Part shown: positions 46,635-58,563 of the stretch, one piece after another
Position numbering within the stretch: position 1 is the stretch's first letter
Layout: every line of letters starts with the position of its first letter
Origin: Plutella xylostella
Lineage: Eukaryota > Arthropoda > Insecta > Lepidoptera > Plutellidae
Assembly: GCF_932276165.1 (NCBI RefSeq)
Contig: NC_063998.1
Span: forward strand, 5,282,501 to 5,346,500
Direction: 5' to 3'
Length of the DNA: 64,000 nt
The notes under the pieces: generated by a model
The model's input: only the letters and a program-made list of their open reading frames with translations
Database searches by the model: none
What the model was told of the DNA's origin: nothing
Translations under genes and position numbers: made by a program

Positions 46635-49223
46635 ATGTTATTGGCATTTTTGTACTATTTTGTGTTTGCGTACTTGTATAAGTTAGTGGTGAGTGGTCCA
46701 GCGCAGACTTGGGAGGGGATCAGTATCAATTGCCGCGACAATGATGATTCTCCTGTTGATTGGTAAGCAAGCATTTATAAATAATATCTGGATCTAAACT
46801 CAAACTACTTGTTACACACTCACGAGCTAAACTCAGTGAACTATACAATCTTAGTTACATTTCAAGAGTTATTTTCGGATTATTAGTTAGTTTGTCTACG
46901 GACTACGACCAAAAAGTAAGGGTTTAATGCCTGTCTTTGTGTTAGCATTTGTTTGTGATTGGTGCACCGAATTTTGCCTACCTTTGACGTTTGTCCACTA
47001 CCTATTATAGGTACTAGTTAGGCTGTTGCGGATTCGGCTTGGCTTAAATTTGTATCAATCAAATTGTGAGTTTTTTTTCTGTTTTTGTGTGTCTTATAAC
47101 CTGCAGGTGGTACATTTACAAGCCGCCGGCAGACAAGCTGGACTACACCGACGACGGGTCGCCATTCATCTACGTGACGTCACGCCAAAGCGACAAGAGA
47201 TGGAACTACCCACGGAAAACTATCATGGGCAACTCGCTGCTGTATAATACATTGGCGCCGAGCTATCGGGTTTGTTTATTTGTTTGTTATCTTTAGGTAT
47301 ATCTAGTAAACTGTATCAAAGTTTTTTTTTCATGGGCGACTGTGTGTTTCACTACCCCTTCGGGGATTACAGTCGTGAGCATAATTATGTACCTACTTAT
47401 GTACCTATGTATGGATTTTAGATAGCATTAAGCATTAACTCTAGAGCTAATATATTTTTCTTCTTTAGTAGATATAGTTCATATAAATTAAATAGTAAAT
47501 CATAAAAGCTAGAATAGTAATGAAACATTTTATTTTGTAGCCAACCTACAGCGCTCATATGGCGTCCATATTTTTCGAGGTTCCAAGTACTAGCAGCAGA
47601 ACCAATCAGTCTATGCAAGGGTTCATGTTGGCTGATGAACTGGGAGGCGTGCTTGTTTTGCACACTGTACCAGGATTCCCTACTTCTTACAGTAAGTCTT
47701 GTAGTATCTATGTAGGTACCTATCTATCTGTAGTTTGAAATTATGTCAAGTGATCAGGCCTTTGGGGCCAGATATGAAGTGGGATCCCACGAACAGGTTA
47801 TCTTACCGGCTGGTGGATGAGGAGAGAGTTTTGTAGCGCTCTTCGGTAGAGGCCTATGTCCAGTAGTGAATGATTAGATATCTAAGGGCTATTGATGAAC
47901 TAATCCACATATTTAACATAAAACCCTCACGTTCTAGCAAAACGTACCCACTGGCCTTCAAACGAGCTGAAACACGGCCACCTATTCACCTGCCTGTCAC
48001 TGTCTCTACAAGAGCTTGTGTATGCTGGCGCCACCATCGCGCGGCTGAGTCCCACAGTGAAGTACAGACAGATGCCAGGGAAGTTGGAGCCCGCACTACA
48101 TTCGTGGGACTTTCGGAATAAAGCTGAGTGAGTATGTTTTGTGCCTCGTTTAGGTATGTATTCATTATTCTTATCATGTCGATGATAAAACCCTCCAGTT
48201 AGACTAGGCTAGTGTTTACCTCACCGTGGCACAAGGACGGAAGGACTATACGTATACTTAGATTGCGTACAGTCCAAGGTGCGCCGGATAAGGAAGAGGT
48301 GATACGCTACTTGTGAAGGCTCCTTACGTGCACACCGTGCTTACAATATCCTACCAATTACTTACTAGAAAAAATATTTTTTACAGTATTATCTTATTTA
48401 TTCCACAGACCTCACAAAATATTCTTTAGTCCTCTGAGCACGAAGGGAGGCCAGCAGTTTATCCTCTACCTGCGCACGCCACGGACTATCGGATGTCTGT
48501 ATCGCACCTTTGCCAAGGAACACGAACAAATGATGAACGTGTATGGACCAGGGAAGCCGGCTAATGTTTGTCGACCACGATTTGGGTATGTACAGTCAGC
48601 TGCATAAGTAGCTAAACACTTTTGTACCTTGTCAATCTGAAACAGCCTATCCATCCATTGAAATATTGACGGATCGTCAGTTTGACAAGGTACAAAAGTG
48701 TATAACGACTTATGCAGCTGACCGTACCTCATAATTAATATAAAGTGGAAAAAAGGGGTGATGCATGTTTGACTGTGGCGAACTACTGCTACTTAGCTTC
48801 GAAACGAATGGAGCGATAAGAAACCTGTGTGATTGAGTATAGAGCTCCTATTTGGCAATGATTTATCAAATAATAATATAAGTAAGTACTTACAACTTTT
48901 CGTGATACCTACTTACTAGACTTACCTAATGCAAAATACGTTACAATTTCAGCATCAGACGCATAGACATGATCTGCCTAAAAGAACCGGACTCCTCACC
49001 GTTCTACATCAACCAAGATTTCAATGAAGACAAGATTAGCTTCGGAGTTAGTACGGCAGCGTCATGGCAAGACACCCTGACTTCTAAACCGGAGTATTGG
49101 ACCTGTATTAGCAACCTGGCCATGTCTGATAGCAGCGGCGCGCCAGGGTTTATGCTCTGCACGAACCACTACGCAATTTGGCAGGCTTTTGATAACTTGA
49201 AGGTGGCTGAACCTAAATGTTAG
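46635..49223 (+). CDS. DNase II-like paralogue lacking both catalytic HxK motifs
   Basis: Six coding exons, 359 aa: 46635-46762, 47107-47269, 47541-47691, 47938-48127, 48409-48585 and 48953-49223. All junctions are GT-AG and phases agree, so this is not a simple pseudogene. The N-terminal hydrophobic segment MLLAFLYYFVFAYLYKLVV is a signal peptide or anchor. Family landmarks are kept: VDWWYIYKPP, VLVLHTVPGFPTSY, FTCLSLS, YWTCISNLAMS and the terminal CTNHYAIWQAF. The two catalytic sites are changed: GHTKG corresponds to QSMQG (residues 120-124), and DHSKW to the region NEDKISFG (294-301). It lies about 0.6 kb downstream of the active DNase II, same strand, so it arose by tandem duplication. 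Nuclease activity is unlikely; DNA binding or inhibition is speculation. AATAAA is at 49254. Confidence 0.82.
48593..48724. mobile_element. mariner-like palindromic MITE, copy 1
   Basis: Ends CAGTCAGCTGCATAAGT / ACTTATGCAGCTGACCG, flanked by TA (48591-48592 and 48725-48726), and palindromic over most of its 132 bp. It lies in the last intron of the DNase II-like gene. A second copy is at 54047. Confidence 0.7.
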
Positions 49224-50090
49224 GGCGCTAAAGGTCTTACTTTGAAGTAGGTGAATAAAGTACACATGACTTTTATTATCAAAGAAGAACGTTTATTATA
49301 CAACAATTATTTACACGAATAAAAATGTCATGCATTTGTTATTTGTTATTAAAACAAACAACTAACAAAGGATGCCTGTTAAAGTTAAATTGTAAAATAT
49401 TTCACATAAATCTATGAAATTAGACTCAAAATCCATAGCTATAATAATCTCTTTCGGCTAGCCAACAAACAACGTAATTATTATCAACCTCCCTTATGTA
49501 TTATTTATTAAATACCAATACACTGGATACACTAAAAATTAAACTGAATAGATCCTTGTTATTCGCATACATAATTGGCACAAGTGAGATTGAAAAGGTA
49601 AATATTTACATCATAAATTGTTTCTTAAAGCGTGACGGAGGCGAGAAATCCATCACCGTCGATAAATTAATTAACTCGTAAATAACATTAAGGTACTGCA
49701 TTTATGTATGTTAAATTACAGCGCTTACACGCAATACAATTAGCACCTTATAATTTGGCACATAGCATCCACTTTCCCGTGCCTTCGATCGATAAAGGGA
49801 GAAGTAGGTCGGTGATACAATAACAAAACTTAACACTACGGATACAAAGATACTCCAAGTTGTAAAAAGGTTCAAGAATGGTTCTTTTTATGTATAAGGT
49901 TATATTAAGGTCTTACAAAACATTGATCAGAGTACCAACACCCTCAAGCGAGCAATGAAAGAGTAAACCAATGAAGTGGGTATGTGCATTCTTGCATTGG
50001 CTGAAAACCTTGAAGACAAACGAATTGAAACCGCATCTTAACCTTCTAATCATCAGAAGGATCATTAACCACCCTTTACAGCTACTCTTA
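49224..50090. other. 3' UTRs of two convergent genes
   Basis: The plus-strand DNase II-like gene ends here (AATAAA 49254-49259) and the minus-strand SDR gene ends at 50091. Minus-strand AATAAA candidates occur near 49276-49271 and 49296-49291. No other feature seen. Confidence 0.4.
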
Positions 50091-53000
50091 CTAAGCGACC
50101 CTCAAAGACGGCACTCGTGTGAACCAAGTATCGGGCTTCATCTTGAGATAGTAGGCGTCTTTAGGCGAGGGCGTGGTGAGGGCGTCCTCCAGTACCTTCA
50201 GTGCGCTGGTGGGCAGCACCTTGGCGCTGTACTCGGCGGCCTCGCCTGGCATGGCCACCGCGCAGGTCGAGGCACTGGACTCGGAGCTCGGGGTGTCGGG
50301 GCGGCTGGAAGGGAGTAAAGGTGAGTGGTGAGTGAGGGTGGGGAGAAGTAGTTATAGGAACTCTTAAATCAGTTCAGTACACTATTGCATATTTAACACT
50401 TGTTGGACACCAAGGGTGTATTGGTAGCTGTACAGAAAATATTTAAAAGGTCCTTCTCAGTCAGCACACAGTAACACAACCTAATAACTTACTGAAAATG
50501 TACTGATTATTGCACACTATATGTATAGGATTATAGGTGGTAGTCTAGATACACAGAGGATATCTACAGAATATAGCTCAGGAATATAGAGTAGGAAGGT
50601 ATGATGTTTTAGGGAAATACCTAATCTATGAGTGGCTTCTCTCATAAATCTGTGTTACAAAAACCAACCTGGCCGGCTGACTCGGCGCAACGATCTGCGC
50701 GGGCGGCGCATACACCTCCGCCGCAGCTATATCCGGCGCGTGTAACATCACGACGTTTAGCCCGCGCGCGCGGAGTGACGCGCGTAACGCCCGCGCCGCG
50801 CCCCACACGCCCCAGCGCGCCGCCGCCGCGCCCGCCGCCGCCTCGCCGTCGCACGTCGTGTTAGTGGTCTCGCAGGCCGTGTCTGATGTTAGGCCTGCAC
50901 GCGTAGCACAGTATGGCGGTGACAAGATATAAATGACAGCTAGTTGCAACAAATTGTGTGATACCAGTTGTCCTCACAAACGCTAACATGGCCAACACGA
51001 AATAATCACTACAAGATGTGAGTTACTATTTTGACAGCGAGATTGGAAGATTTGTCTTATTTCCTAACATGGGTGTACCAATTTATCCACACATGTCTCA
51101 GTTTGACATTTGTTTAGGTAGCATTATATCACTCAAGTTCGAAGGTGGTGATAACATGTGACACAAATAATTATTTGTTTAGTTTTTGTTAATTTCATCC
51201 TTGCTCTACAAGAAGAGATGCAGGAAAGGAAAATTACTATAATACTTATAGGGAGGATGATCCGGGACTCTAATAACCCGTTGAAAATGCTTTAAAAACA
51301 ACATTTGTCAAAACACACAATCTTCTTTTTTATTTGACTAAAATTATACATTAAGTATATTACTTATATGTAGCGGTGTTAGCTCAGACGGGTAAGCGCC
51401 CGCCCCTCACGGAAGAAATGTGGATTCAAATCCTGTCGCTCACATGTGCTAAGAAGTTAGATAGATAGACATTAGTTTGTTTGGAAGCAACTCAGTGCAT
51501 ATGTTTGCCCTTAGGAACAAAAACCACTGATTTTCAGTTGTCTCCCATATACTTTAAGTTTGCCTATTCACGTCAAAGTATGTAGGTAATGAAGTGGCTA
51601 ATTGAATAGTTTGAATGCTAAATGTGGAGTTCACGAAATGTAAATCATATACATTGAATAGGTCCGGCACACCGGGCAGTCAGCGACTGATGCTATGATG
51701 ACTGGTTGTCCTTTCACCACAGCGACAAACCCTAGTCAGGATTTATTATTTATCAACAACACACTAACTAAAATGAAGTGGCTAATTGAATAGTTTGAAT
51801 GTTAAATGTGGAGTTCAAGAAATGTAAATCATAATATAAACTGTACATATAATAAGTCCGGCACACCGGGCAGTCAGCGACTGATGCTAATCCTTTCTCC
51901 ACAGCGACAAACCCTAGTCAGGCTTTATTATTTATCAACAACACACTAACTATAAAAAAATAAGTGGATATGCTAGCATGTACAACTAAATTAAATGGTT
52001 ATAAAAATATAATATTTTCTTTAGGTAAGTAAAACATTTATTAAACTTTTAATTAATAAATTATAAAAAGTATACTATTTCACACACCATAAAAGCATAT
52101 TAGGTATTCTTAGTTATCAACTATCACAATAATCAGTCTGAACTTGGCTTATATCAGTCATCAAATAGGTCTCATAGTATGTATGCCAAGTTTTTCAACT
52201 TTTTCAGTTCGGTGCCGCTCCGGTTCATTGTTTCACCACAAGGTTGCTGATGTCATCTGACCATCTCCAGGTGGTTTCTGCCAACAAGAGCTCTCCAACC
52301 GTGTCTAGGCCATCATTTTCTGACCGGTTTTGACCATCTTCCGTCTTGCCTACAAGCCAATTTCAATGTTCTGTAACAAACAAAAATGTTTCATTAGATT
52401 TTAGTTATACTTATGAACTAAGATTATGCCCATCACGTCCTCACTGCTGGGGTACGGGTTTCCTTCCAATGAATGGCCTAGTTGACCAAGTACTGCCAAG
52501 TGAAAAAAGTTTTTTGAGTTGTTTTGTGTGCATGTGCCCAATTATAATAACATGTGACTGGTACTGGCACTTACCTACTGTTTTTTTCCTTCCATTGATT
52601 ATATAAATATTATTCAGTCAGGCCGTGGGACAGGCATCGTAGATGATATTCTGTTGCACCCGTCAGGATTCTGCCCGAGCTTTTGTCTCAAGGCCTTCTA
52701 GCTCCTGGGGCCGGGTAAACGGTGGGTGGGTCATCAGTCAGGTGGCATGCTGTTTTTTTCTTCGTCTCATGGAGCCGGTGCATAGAAATCGTCTGCCGAA
52801 GAACTCCCAAGGAATCTGATCGTGCTTGGTCGGGAGCAAGCTCGGTCGTATATTATTTCATGTGACGATGTCCAAGAAACTCAAGAAAGTAGTTAATGAG
52901 CCAATATGAGTCCATGGGGTAGCGCAATGCAAAAATGCAATGGTAATATTACCAAAATATTTCACTCGAACGCACCAAACAGCAAAAATTTTCTTCAAAT

Positions 53001-56000
53001 TTGACGTTTGGTGACATTTAAATTGTCAAAAAACCATAGACAATACAAACAAGAGCCACAAATGAGGGATTTTCAAAAAAAAGAACGAATGAAATACATA
53101 TTTCCACAGAGCAGAAAAGTTTCAGTGTCACTGTGGCTTATATCCAATCACACCAATAAAATGAGTCCCATGTACACCCTATGCTAACATTTAAGACTGA
53201 TATGAAAAAGTGACTCAATTTAATCAGTCACTTCACATGTTGTCTTATTATGGCCATACTAGCCGTGCTGGAAGTTAAATGTTCAAGTTTAAATAGGTGT
53301 ATTATTGGTAGGTTACTAGGGTAAGTACAACTTTCTCTTCAGTCTATTTCTGAAGGGAACAGGGGTCTCTCGCTGATTGATAGATTTATAGATAGGCCAG
53401 AAAAAAGTTCAGAGTGCTTCAGAGAGACGCATACAATCATGTGTCTGTAAAATATTTCAGTCGGACCATAGTCGGACTGATCGGTGTCAGTCCGAGCTTC
53501 AGTTCGCTCAAGTTGATCTGTCAAGTTACTTATCATAGTAACTAGAGCACTCATGTTTGAACCCACACATGAGGCGTAGGTACAGAGGGGTAAAAGAATT
53601 CCATAAACCAACATACCGATATAAAACAGTCTCCCCGCGTGCGGGTGCGAGGCGGCGGCGGCGGCGAGCAGCGGCGCGAACGTGCGCGCAACACGCAGCG
53701 CGCCCAGCACGTTGCCGCGCAGCACCGCCTCCCAGCACGCCGCGCCGCCGCGCCCGCCGCTCCCGGCTGTGTTGATCACTGCCCAAACTCCTGGAAATGC
53801 AATGAGTAATGAAGGTTAACTTTTAAGGTAAGGTCGTTACTCTGACTCTTAAGTAAGTACTTAAACATAAATTTCAATATTGATTAGTAAATAGCTAATA
53901 ATTACCTACCTAACTAATTAATCGGACAAGAGAAATCAATCTACCAACCTTATCTACTTAACAAAATATTGAACGATATGCTAGTTAAATAAATTAAATA
54001 ACTTTGAATTTGAAATACTTAATTAATAGGTATTATTAGGTATGTACGGTCAGCTGCATAATTTGTTAATACACTTCTGTACCTTGTCAAACTGACAAAC
54101 CGTCAATGCTTCAATGAATGGATAGGTGGTTTGGTTTGTTAGATTGACAAAGGTTCAAATGTGTATGCTACTTATGCAGCTGACTGTACATGTGGTACAT
54201 ACCTACTACATACCATAAAGCTTTTCCTAATTACGTACCTAACTGAATCATGTTATACGTTAGTTACATAAAAATATACCTACGAGTCGTTCAAGAACTT
54301 AAATATAAAAAAAAAACTTGTAAGTATAAAGACTACTATTCTGTTTCAGTTGGTTACATAAAATCTGAAAGTTGTCGAACGTTCACTGATAAAATTACAC
54401 TCTGTTTATACAAACACAATAAAAGCGCCATCTAGAAGCTGTAAGGCTAATTTACTAGTTCACGTTACGATACGAGTCCCGATCGTCACAGGTCGCCAGT
54501 GGTGCCACCTTGTAGCCATGTTTAGATTACCTAGCGCCAACATACAGAGGGCGTTACTATGCAATTTCAACTTGAATGCAATAAGCTACCTACGCAGTTC
54601 GCACCTTCGCTCATGTATTTGAATGATTGTGATTCTACCCATCATTTTCTCATATTTTGTGAGTAAATAGTATAGTAAGTTCCTTTGATAAGTTATATTT
54701 AAGTAAGTTAAGTTAATTTTAGCTTCCCTACTGACACCGGTGAGAATGGTGAGACAAGCTCTAATTTACTCGGTAAGTAGAATTGATACTTCATTGAAAA
54801 CTTACTTGTTCTCTGAATGTAATTTGTAGGTAAATAAGGGACCTACAACGGAGGCCAACACCGAGTTACTGATTATTTCAAATCGCTATATAAACATTAT
54901 TTTCGCCTGCAAGTCTCAAGCACTGCTGGTGTAGTGGTATCATGCAAGATTCCCATTCTTGCGACCCGGGTTCGATTCCCGGGCAGTGCACGTACCTTTT
55001 TGACTTTTTTTTCTTGTATTTTAAAGTGAGTTTTTGTGACTACGAATATTGATATAGATAAAGGTCCACTGGCCTGGATGTAGCTACGCGTACACACTGG
55101 TATAATACGCGTACCTACCTAACGGTAGGAAATTTTGTGTTAATGTTTGCAAAAATAGGAACTCATACTATTTTCACAAAAAACATTTATAAAAAAAATA
55201 TACGTCGTTAAGTACTTCAAACATACCATGTTCCCCAGCCGGCAGATGCTGCGCGGTGGCCCTCGCCGCTTCATCCAACAAGTCCTCCCTCGCCACATCC
55301 AGCTCGAGACACACCAGCCTCGGGGGCGGCTGGTCCTCGGGCAGGTCCGCCGAGTGCGCCGCGAGCCACGACTCGGCCAGGCGAGAGCCCAGCCCGCCGC
55401 CGCGGCAGCCGGCTATCACGCGCCAGCCGCGACCGCTCAGGTATGTTGCTATCTGTGAGGGGATGTTTTGTGATGATTAATGCTTGATACTTACTATGTT
55501 TTTCGTGTCTCTCCATGAAGGGAAATGTTTTTTACAAAGATCGTTATTGAGGTTCTTCTTAGCTCGTTGGTGATAAACGCGTGGTCTAGGGTTTGCCACT
55601 GCCCGTTGTGATTAGCCAGTCAGTGGGTCCGCCAAACGTACATAAAGTATAGTTGATAACGCCACTCGAGAAGAATCCTATCGCGCGCCCGTTGCGTTGG
55701 TTTTATTTGATAAGCGAACATATCTTCGCAAGTGTCCCAATATTACCTATTTCAGCGATTTTAGCTATGTAGCTTATGAAATTCACTAGACGTTTCTATA
55801 AGTAAAATCGCGAAAATAAGTAGGTAAAATCAATCACCTACGCCGCTTCCACTGACACAGCCAAATAAACTCCCATACCTGCAGTCCCAAAGCGGTATCA
55901 ACGGACGTGACCAGCACAGTCTTGGCGCTCTCCACGGGCGTGACCTCGGCCACGCGCACCTTCCTCAGCAGGTACAGCAGCAGGGCTCCCACGATGGAGC

Positions 56001-56049
56001 ACAGGGCCGCGAGCTGCAGCCCCAGGGACAGCCAGGTCAGCGGGTCCAT
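50091..56049 (-). CDS. membrane-anchored SDR-family protein with degenerate active site
   Basis: Five coding exons on the minus strand, 336 aa: 56049-55879, 55452-55227, 53790-53617, 50894-50669 and 50304-50091, with consistent GT-AG junctions and phases. A transmembrane helix at about residues 7-28 is followed by a Rossmann fold like that of retinol/hydroxybutyrate-type SDRs: VLVTSVDTALGLQIATYLSGRG, LVCLELDV, VWAVINTAGSG (NAG-like), NVLGALRV and LRARGLNVVMLH. The usual TGxxxGxG cofactor motif is TSVDTALG (48-55), and the catalytic YxxxK aligns with A213...R217. These losses suggest a pseudoenzyme. The exon at 50894 uses a weak pyrimidine tract; an extra small exon in the 53616-50895 intron cannot be excluded. 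ATG 56049 is the first in frame; a short upstream ATG frame lies in the leader. Confidence 0.75.
51373..51440 (+). repeat. tRNA-like SINE head
   Basis: 'ttagctcagacgggtaagcg' resembles an A box and 'ggattcaaatcc' (51422-51433) a B box. The anticodon arm does not fold cleanly, so a degenerate SINE is more likely than a functional tRNA. Confidence 0.45.
51589..51952. repeat. 183-bp tandem duplication in SDR intron 3
   Basis: Units start at 51589 and 51772 with 'aatgaagtggctaattgaat' and share 'ggcacaccgggcagtcagcg' and 'cgacaaaccctagtcagg'. They differ by a few substitutions and short indels. Confidence 0.75.
54047..54186. mobile_element. mariner-like palindromic MITE, copy 2
   Basis: Ends CGGTCAGCTGCATAA / CTTATGCAGCTGACTG, flanked by TA (54045-54046 and 54187-54188). 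Same family as 48593-48724. It lies in SDR intron 2. Confidence 0.7.
54920..54990 (+). tRNA. tRNA-Gly (anticodon CCC)
   Basis: A 71-nt cloverleaf: acceptor GCACTGC/GCAGTGC plus discriminator A; D arm with an A box (TGGTGTAGTGG); anticodon stem CAAGA/TCTTG around loop TTCCCAT, anticodon CCC; and a T arm CCCGGGTTCGATTCCCGGG with a perfect B box. T runs at 54996-55012 act as a polymerase III terminator. It is antisense to the SDR gene, in intron 2. Confidence 0.9.
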
Positions 56050-57589
56050 GGTGGTCACTGGCGCATTGTAGGGACGCTCTGGGGAGGGAGGTAGGGATGT
56101 TAGTGCACAACATTATTGTGACTATTCACAAGGTGACATTGTAATAATAGGCGGCCTTATCGCTAAAATCTCTTACAGGCAATTTTAGTAGGTATCTCTA
56201 TATACATTAGGATCGGAGGCAAGGCAAGGCAACATACGTTAAATTAAATACATCCGGTAAAGGTGTTTGGGCGCCCACACATAACACGACGCGTCGCATC
56301 CCGAAAATCTGGGACAGTAATCAAGCGTTTACATTGAAAAACCGTGCCTACATAATAAATTATTTAGATTTTACTTATATCAGGTGTAGCATATCGGAAT
56401 CATTATGCATCAAAGTTGTGGGTTTATACGAGTCATTGTGCTGTGTGCTACAGTTGCGTGAGTGATAGTATGAAGGTCGGATCGCCAGTTGCGTTGGTTT
56501 TAATTGCAGGTTTATTTAATTAATCACGATCTTGAGGTGTTACGAAAATTCTATCCGAAAATTACTTGTTAACTGCGCATAACATCAGCGGTTAACGTAA
56601 ACGCAACTCGTAAAGTAGTAGCTTCTCGTATATGGGTTCTACAGTACAGTTAGGTCAATGGCGGATGATGATTAAAACAAATGTTTAAAGTCTCACGAGA
56701 TCTTGATCTTGGAACAGTTATTGCGATGTTATAGCTTAGCATTAGCCAGCCAGGTATAATCAGTTAGTAAACATCGACGGTATCTACACGGTAGAGAATG
56801 ACCGTGGCGGCCTAGCAGTATATTGTATATTCCTACCTAGGTAGGCACTTACTATGTAATTGTAGCTCAATGTCTTTCTCACACATTGTCTGTCGGTCAT
56901 ACACGAAGAATCTTTCGGACATTCAAAACTTCCTTTGTTTATTTGGTGATTGTTGTTACTTAATGGTTTTGATTGGCTGGTGCAAATATTCTGAGATGAG
57001 TGATGGATGATGAATGAATGATGATGTATTATTGAATATTGATTTAGTAGGTACAATAAATAAGATATAAAACCTACATACACCTTAAATACTTTTACTG
57101 AACGCATTATTACTATCGAGGATGGCTTTCAATATTTTCCTTTATCAATATTCAATATGTTGGTATACCGTCCTCTACCTATCACCTTCTAAATAAAAAA
57201 AATGAAAAATACTGTGAAGTACTTATTTTAGTCGAGACCATATTATTATTATGTCTAAGAATTTAACACTTCATTGTTTCGACTTTTAATAGCACTATTA
57301 ACTTGAAACAATAGCGGCGGCAGTGGTGTGTTGGCGGAATTAACATAAGAAATAATACTTTGACTAATAGACCTTTTGTGCCCAAAGATTTTTGAGTAAG
57401 TACCTCATGCGTTTACCTACATCTTTGTTGAGTTAGCAACACTCATCTAGCTATTTTTATGAAAAACTTATGCATTTTTCTACATAATTATCGCCTCCTT
57501 CATTATTAGTATACTATATAGGTATCTTACAAGACCAAATCTACCTACTTGATATAGGCTACTTTATAGGTATAGAATAGAATAGAACA
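56050..57589. other. region upstream of the SDR gene
   Basis: This holds the SDR 5' leader; an acceptor-like 'cctccccag' (minus strand, about 56090-56080) suggests a 5' UTR intron. No further coding exon was recognised. Confidence 0.35.
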
Positions 57590-57835
57590 TATCTTTATAA
57601 AGATATCAAGGGCCAGCTGAAAACCAGCGCTGTGGCCTCACTGTCCATAGCATATGCTGAGCTGGTGCCGTTTTGACACTCTGGACAGCAACCTTTATTT
57701 GTTTTGTTTGTTATGTATTAAGTATTCTCTTTATTTTGTTGTTGTTTCTTTTTCTCTCTTTTTTTTGTCTTATTATTCTGTCTCAGTGTGTCAAATAAAT
57801 GTATCTTTCTTTCTTTCTTTCTTTCTTTATTGAAC
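57590..57835 (+). repeat. retroelement 3'-end-like repeat with a TTTC microsatellite tail
   Basis: 'gctgtggcctcactgtccat' and 'agcatatgctgagctggtgcc' belong to a common Lepidoptera repeat. A T-rich stretch, AATAAA near 57794 and (TTTC)n at 57804-57828 form the tail, as in LINE or SINE 3' ends. Confidence 0.5.
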
Positions 57836-58354
57836 ACCAATAGGTATCGTGGAAGTATAACCTGAAAAAGACAATAGGTATTCGGGAGGAAAACCTAACT
57901 TTAACATAATCTGTTCTGGCCATTTTTGTTTTAAGATTTTGAGATGTATTCTTAGATCGATTTGGCAATAGCTCATATATACCGTCTACCTACTCAGGTA
58001 AGTACCTTCTTAATGCTGCATATTGTACCTACCAATATGTGTTCACGAAAAGATCTGGTGACCGATTTTCCTCGCTTCGTTGATTCCTACAATCTCATGC
58101 GTCTCGGATCGCGAGATACACACACGGCGCAATGCAACAAAACTTACGAGCAAATCAATTTGTGCCAGTGGAGTAATGGCTCATGCCAAAATCATTAAGC
58201 CGTAAAGAAAACTATGAAAATAATTAAGTAGACTGAAATTAAAGATGAAAGCGCTGAAGATGTATTCTGGGAAAATTAAACTACTCTGAAAACTAAACCT
58301 ATGTTAATTAAAAAGTAAGATTTACGACGTCACGTTGCGAACCTTTATAATGTA

Positions 58355-58563
58355 CGGTGGCCTGCGCCTAAAAGTATACAGGCGGAGTTTTTAAAATAGC
58401 TCCCTGATGATGAAGGGACCAGCTACATCTGTTATAAATCCGGGGACGTGTTGTGTGTGATGTGTGTAGCAGTGGTGTTTATGTGGATGTGCTTGAGCAA
58501 AATGTGAGCTTGAGATCGCTATTTTAAAAACTCCGCCTGTATACTTTTAGGCGCAGGCCACCG
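58355..58563. mobile_element. mariner-like MITE with 45-bp inverted ends
   Basis: CGGTGGCCTGCGCCTAAAAG... at the left is repeated inverted at the right for about 45 bp without visible mismatch. TA flanks both sides (58353-58354 and 58564-58565). Confidence 0.75.

Larger units (their letters stand above)
50895..53616 (-). other. SDR intron 3 with repeats
   Basis: Holds a tRNA-like SINE head (51373-51440) and a 183-bp tandem duplication (51589-51952). About 52620-52900 is non-coding sequence of unknown origin. Confidence 0.4.

Noticed and set aside
47870..48121. Broken-looking frame in the DNase II-like gene that suggested a pseudogene
   Set aside because: Shifting to the splice-defined frame (exon 47938-48127) gives an uninterrupted family-like sequence.
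51373..51440. Second functional tRNA gene
   Set aside because: A and B boxes are recognisable but the acceptor and anticodon stems do not pair well; treated as a SINE head.
57804..57828. CRISPR-like or regulatory repeat
   Set aside because: Simple TTTC microsatellite at a retroelement tail; no spacer structure anywhere in the window.
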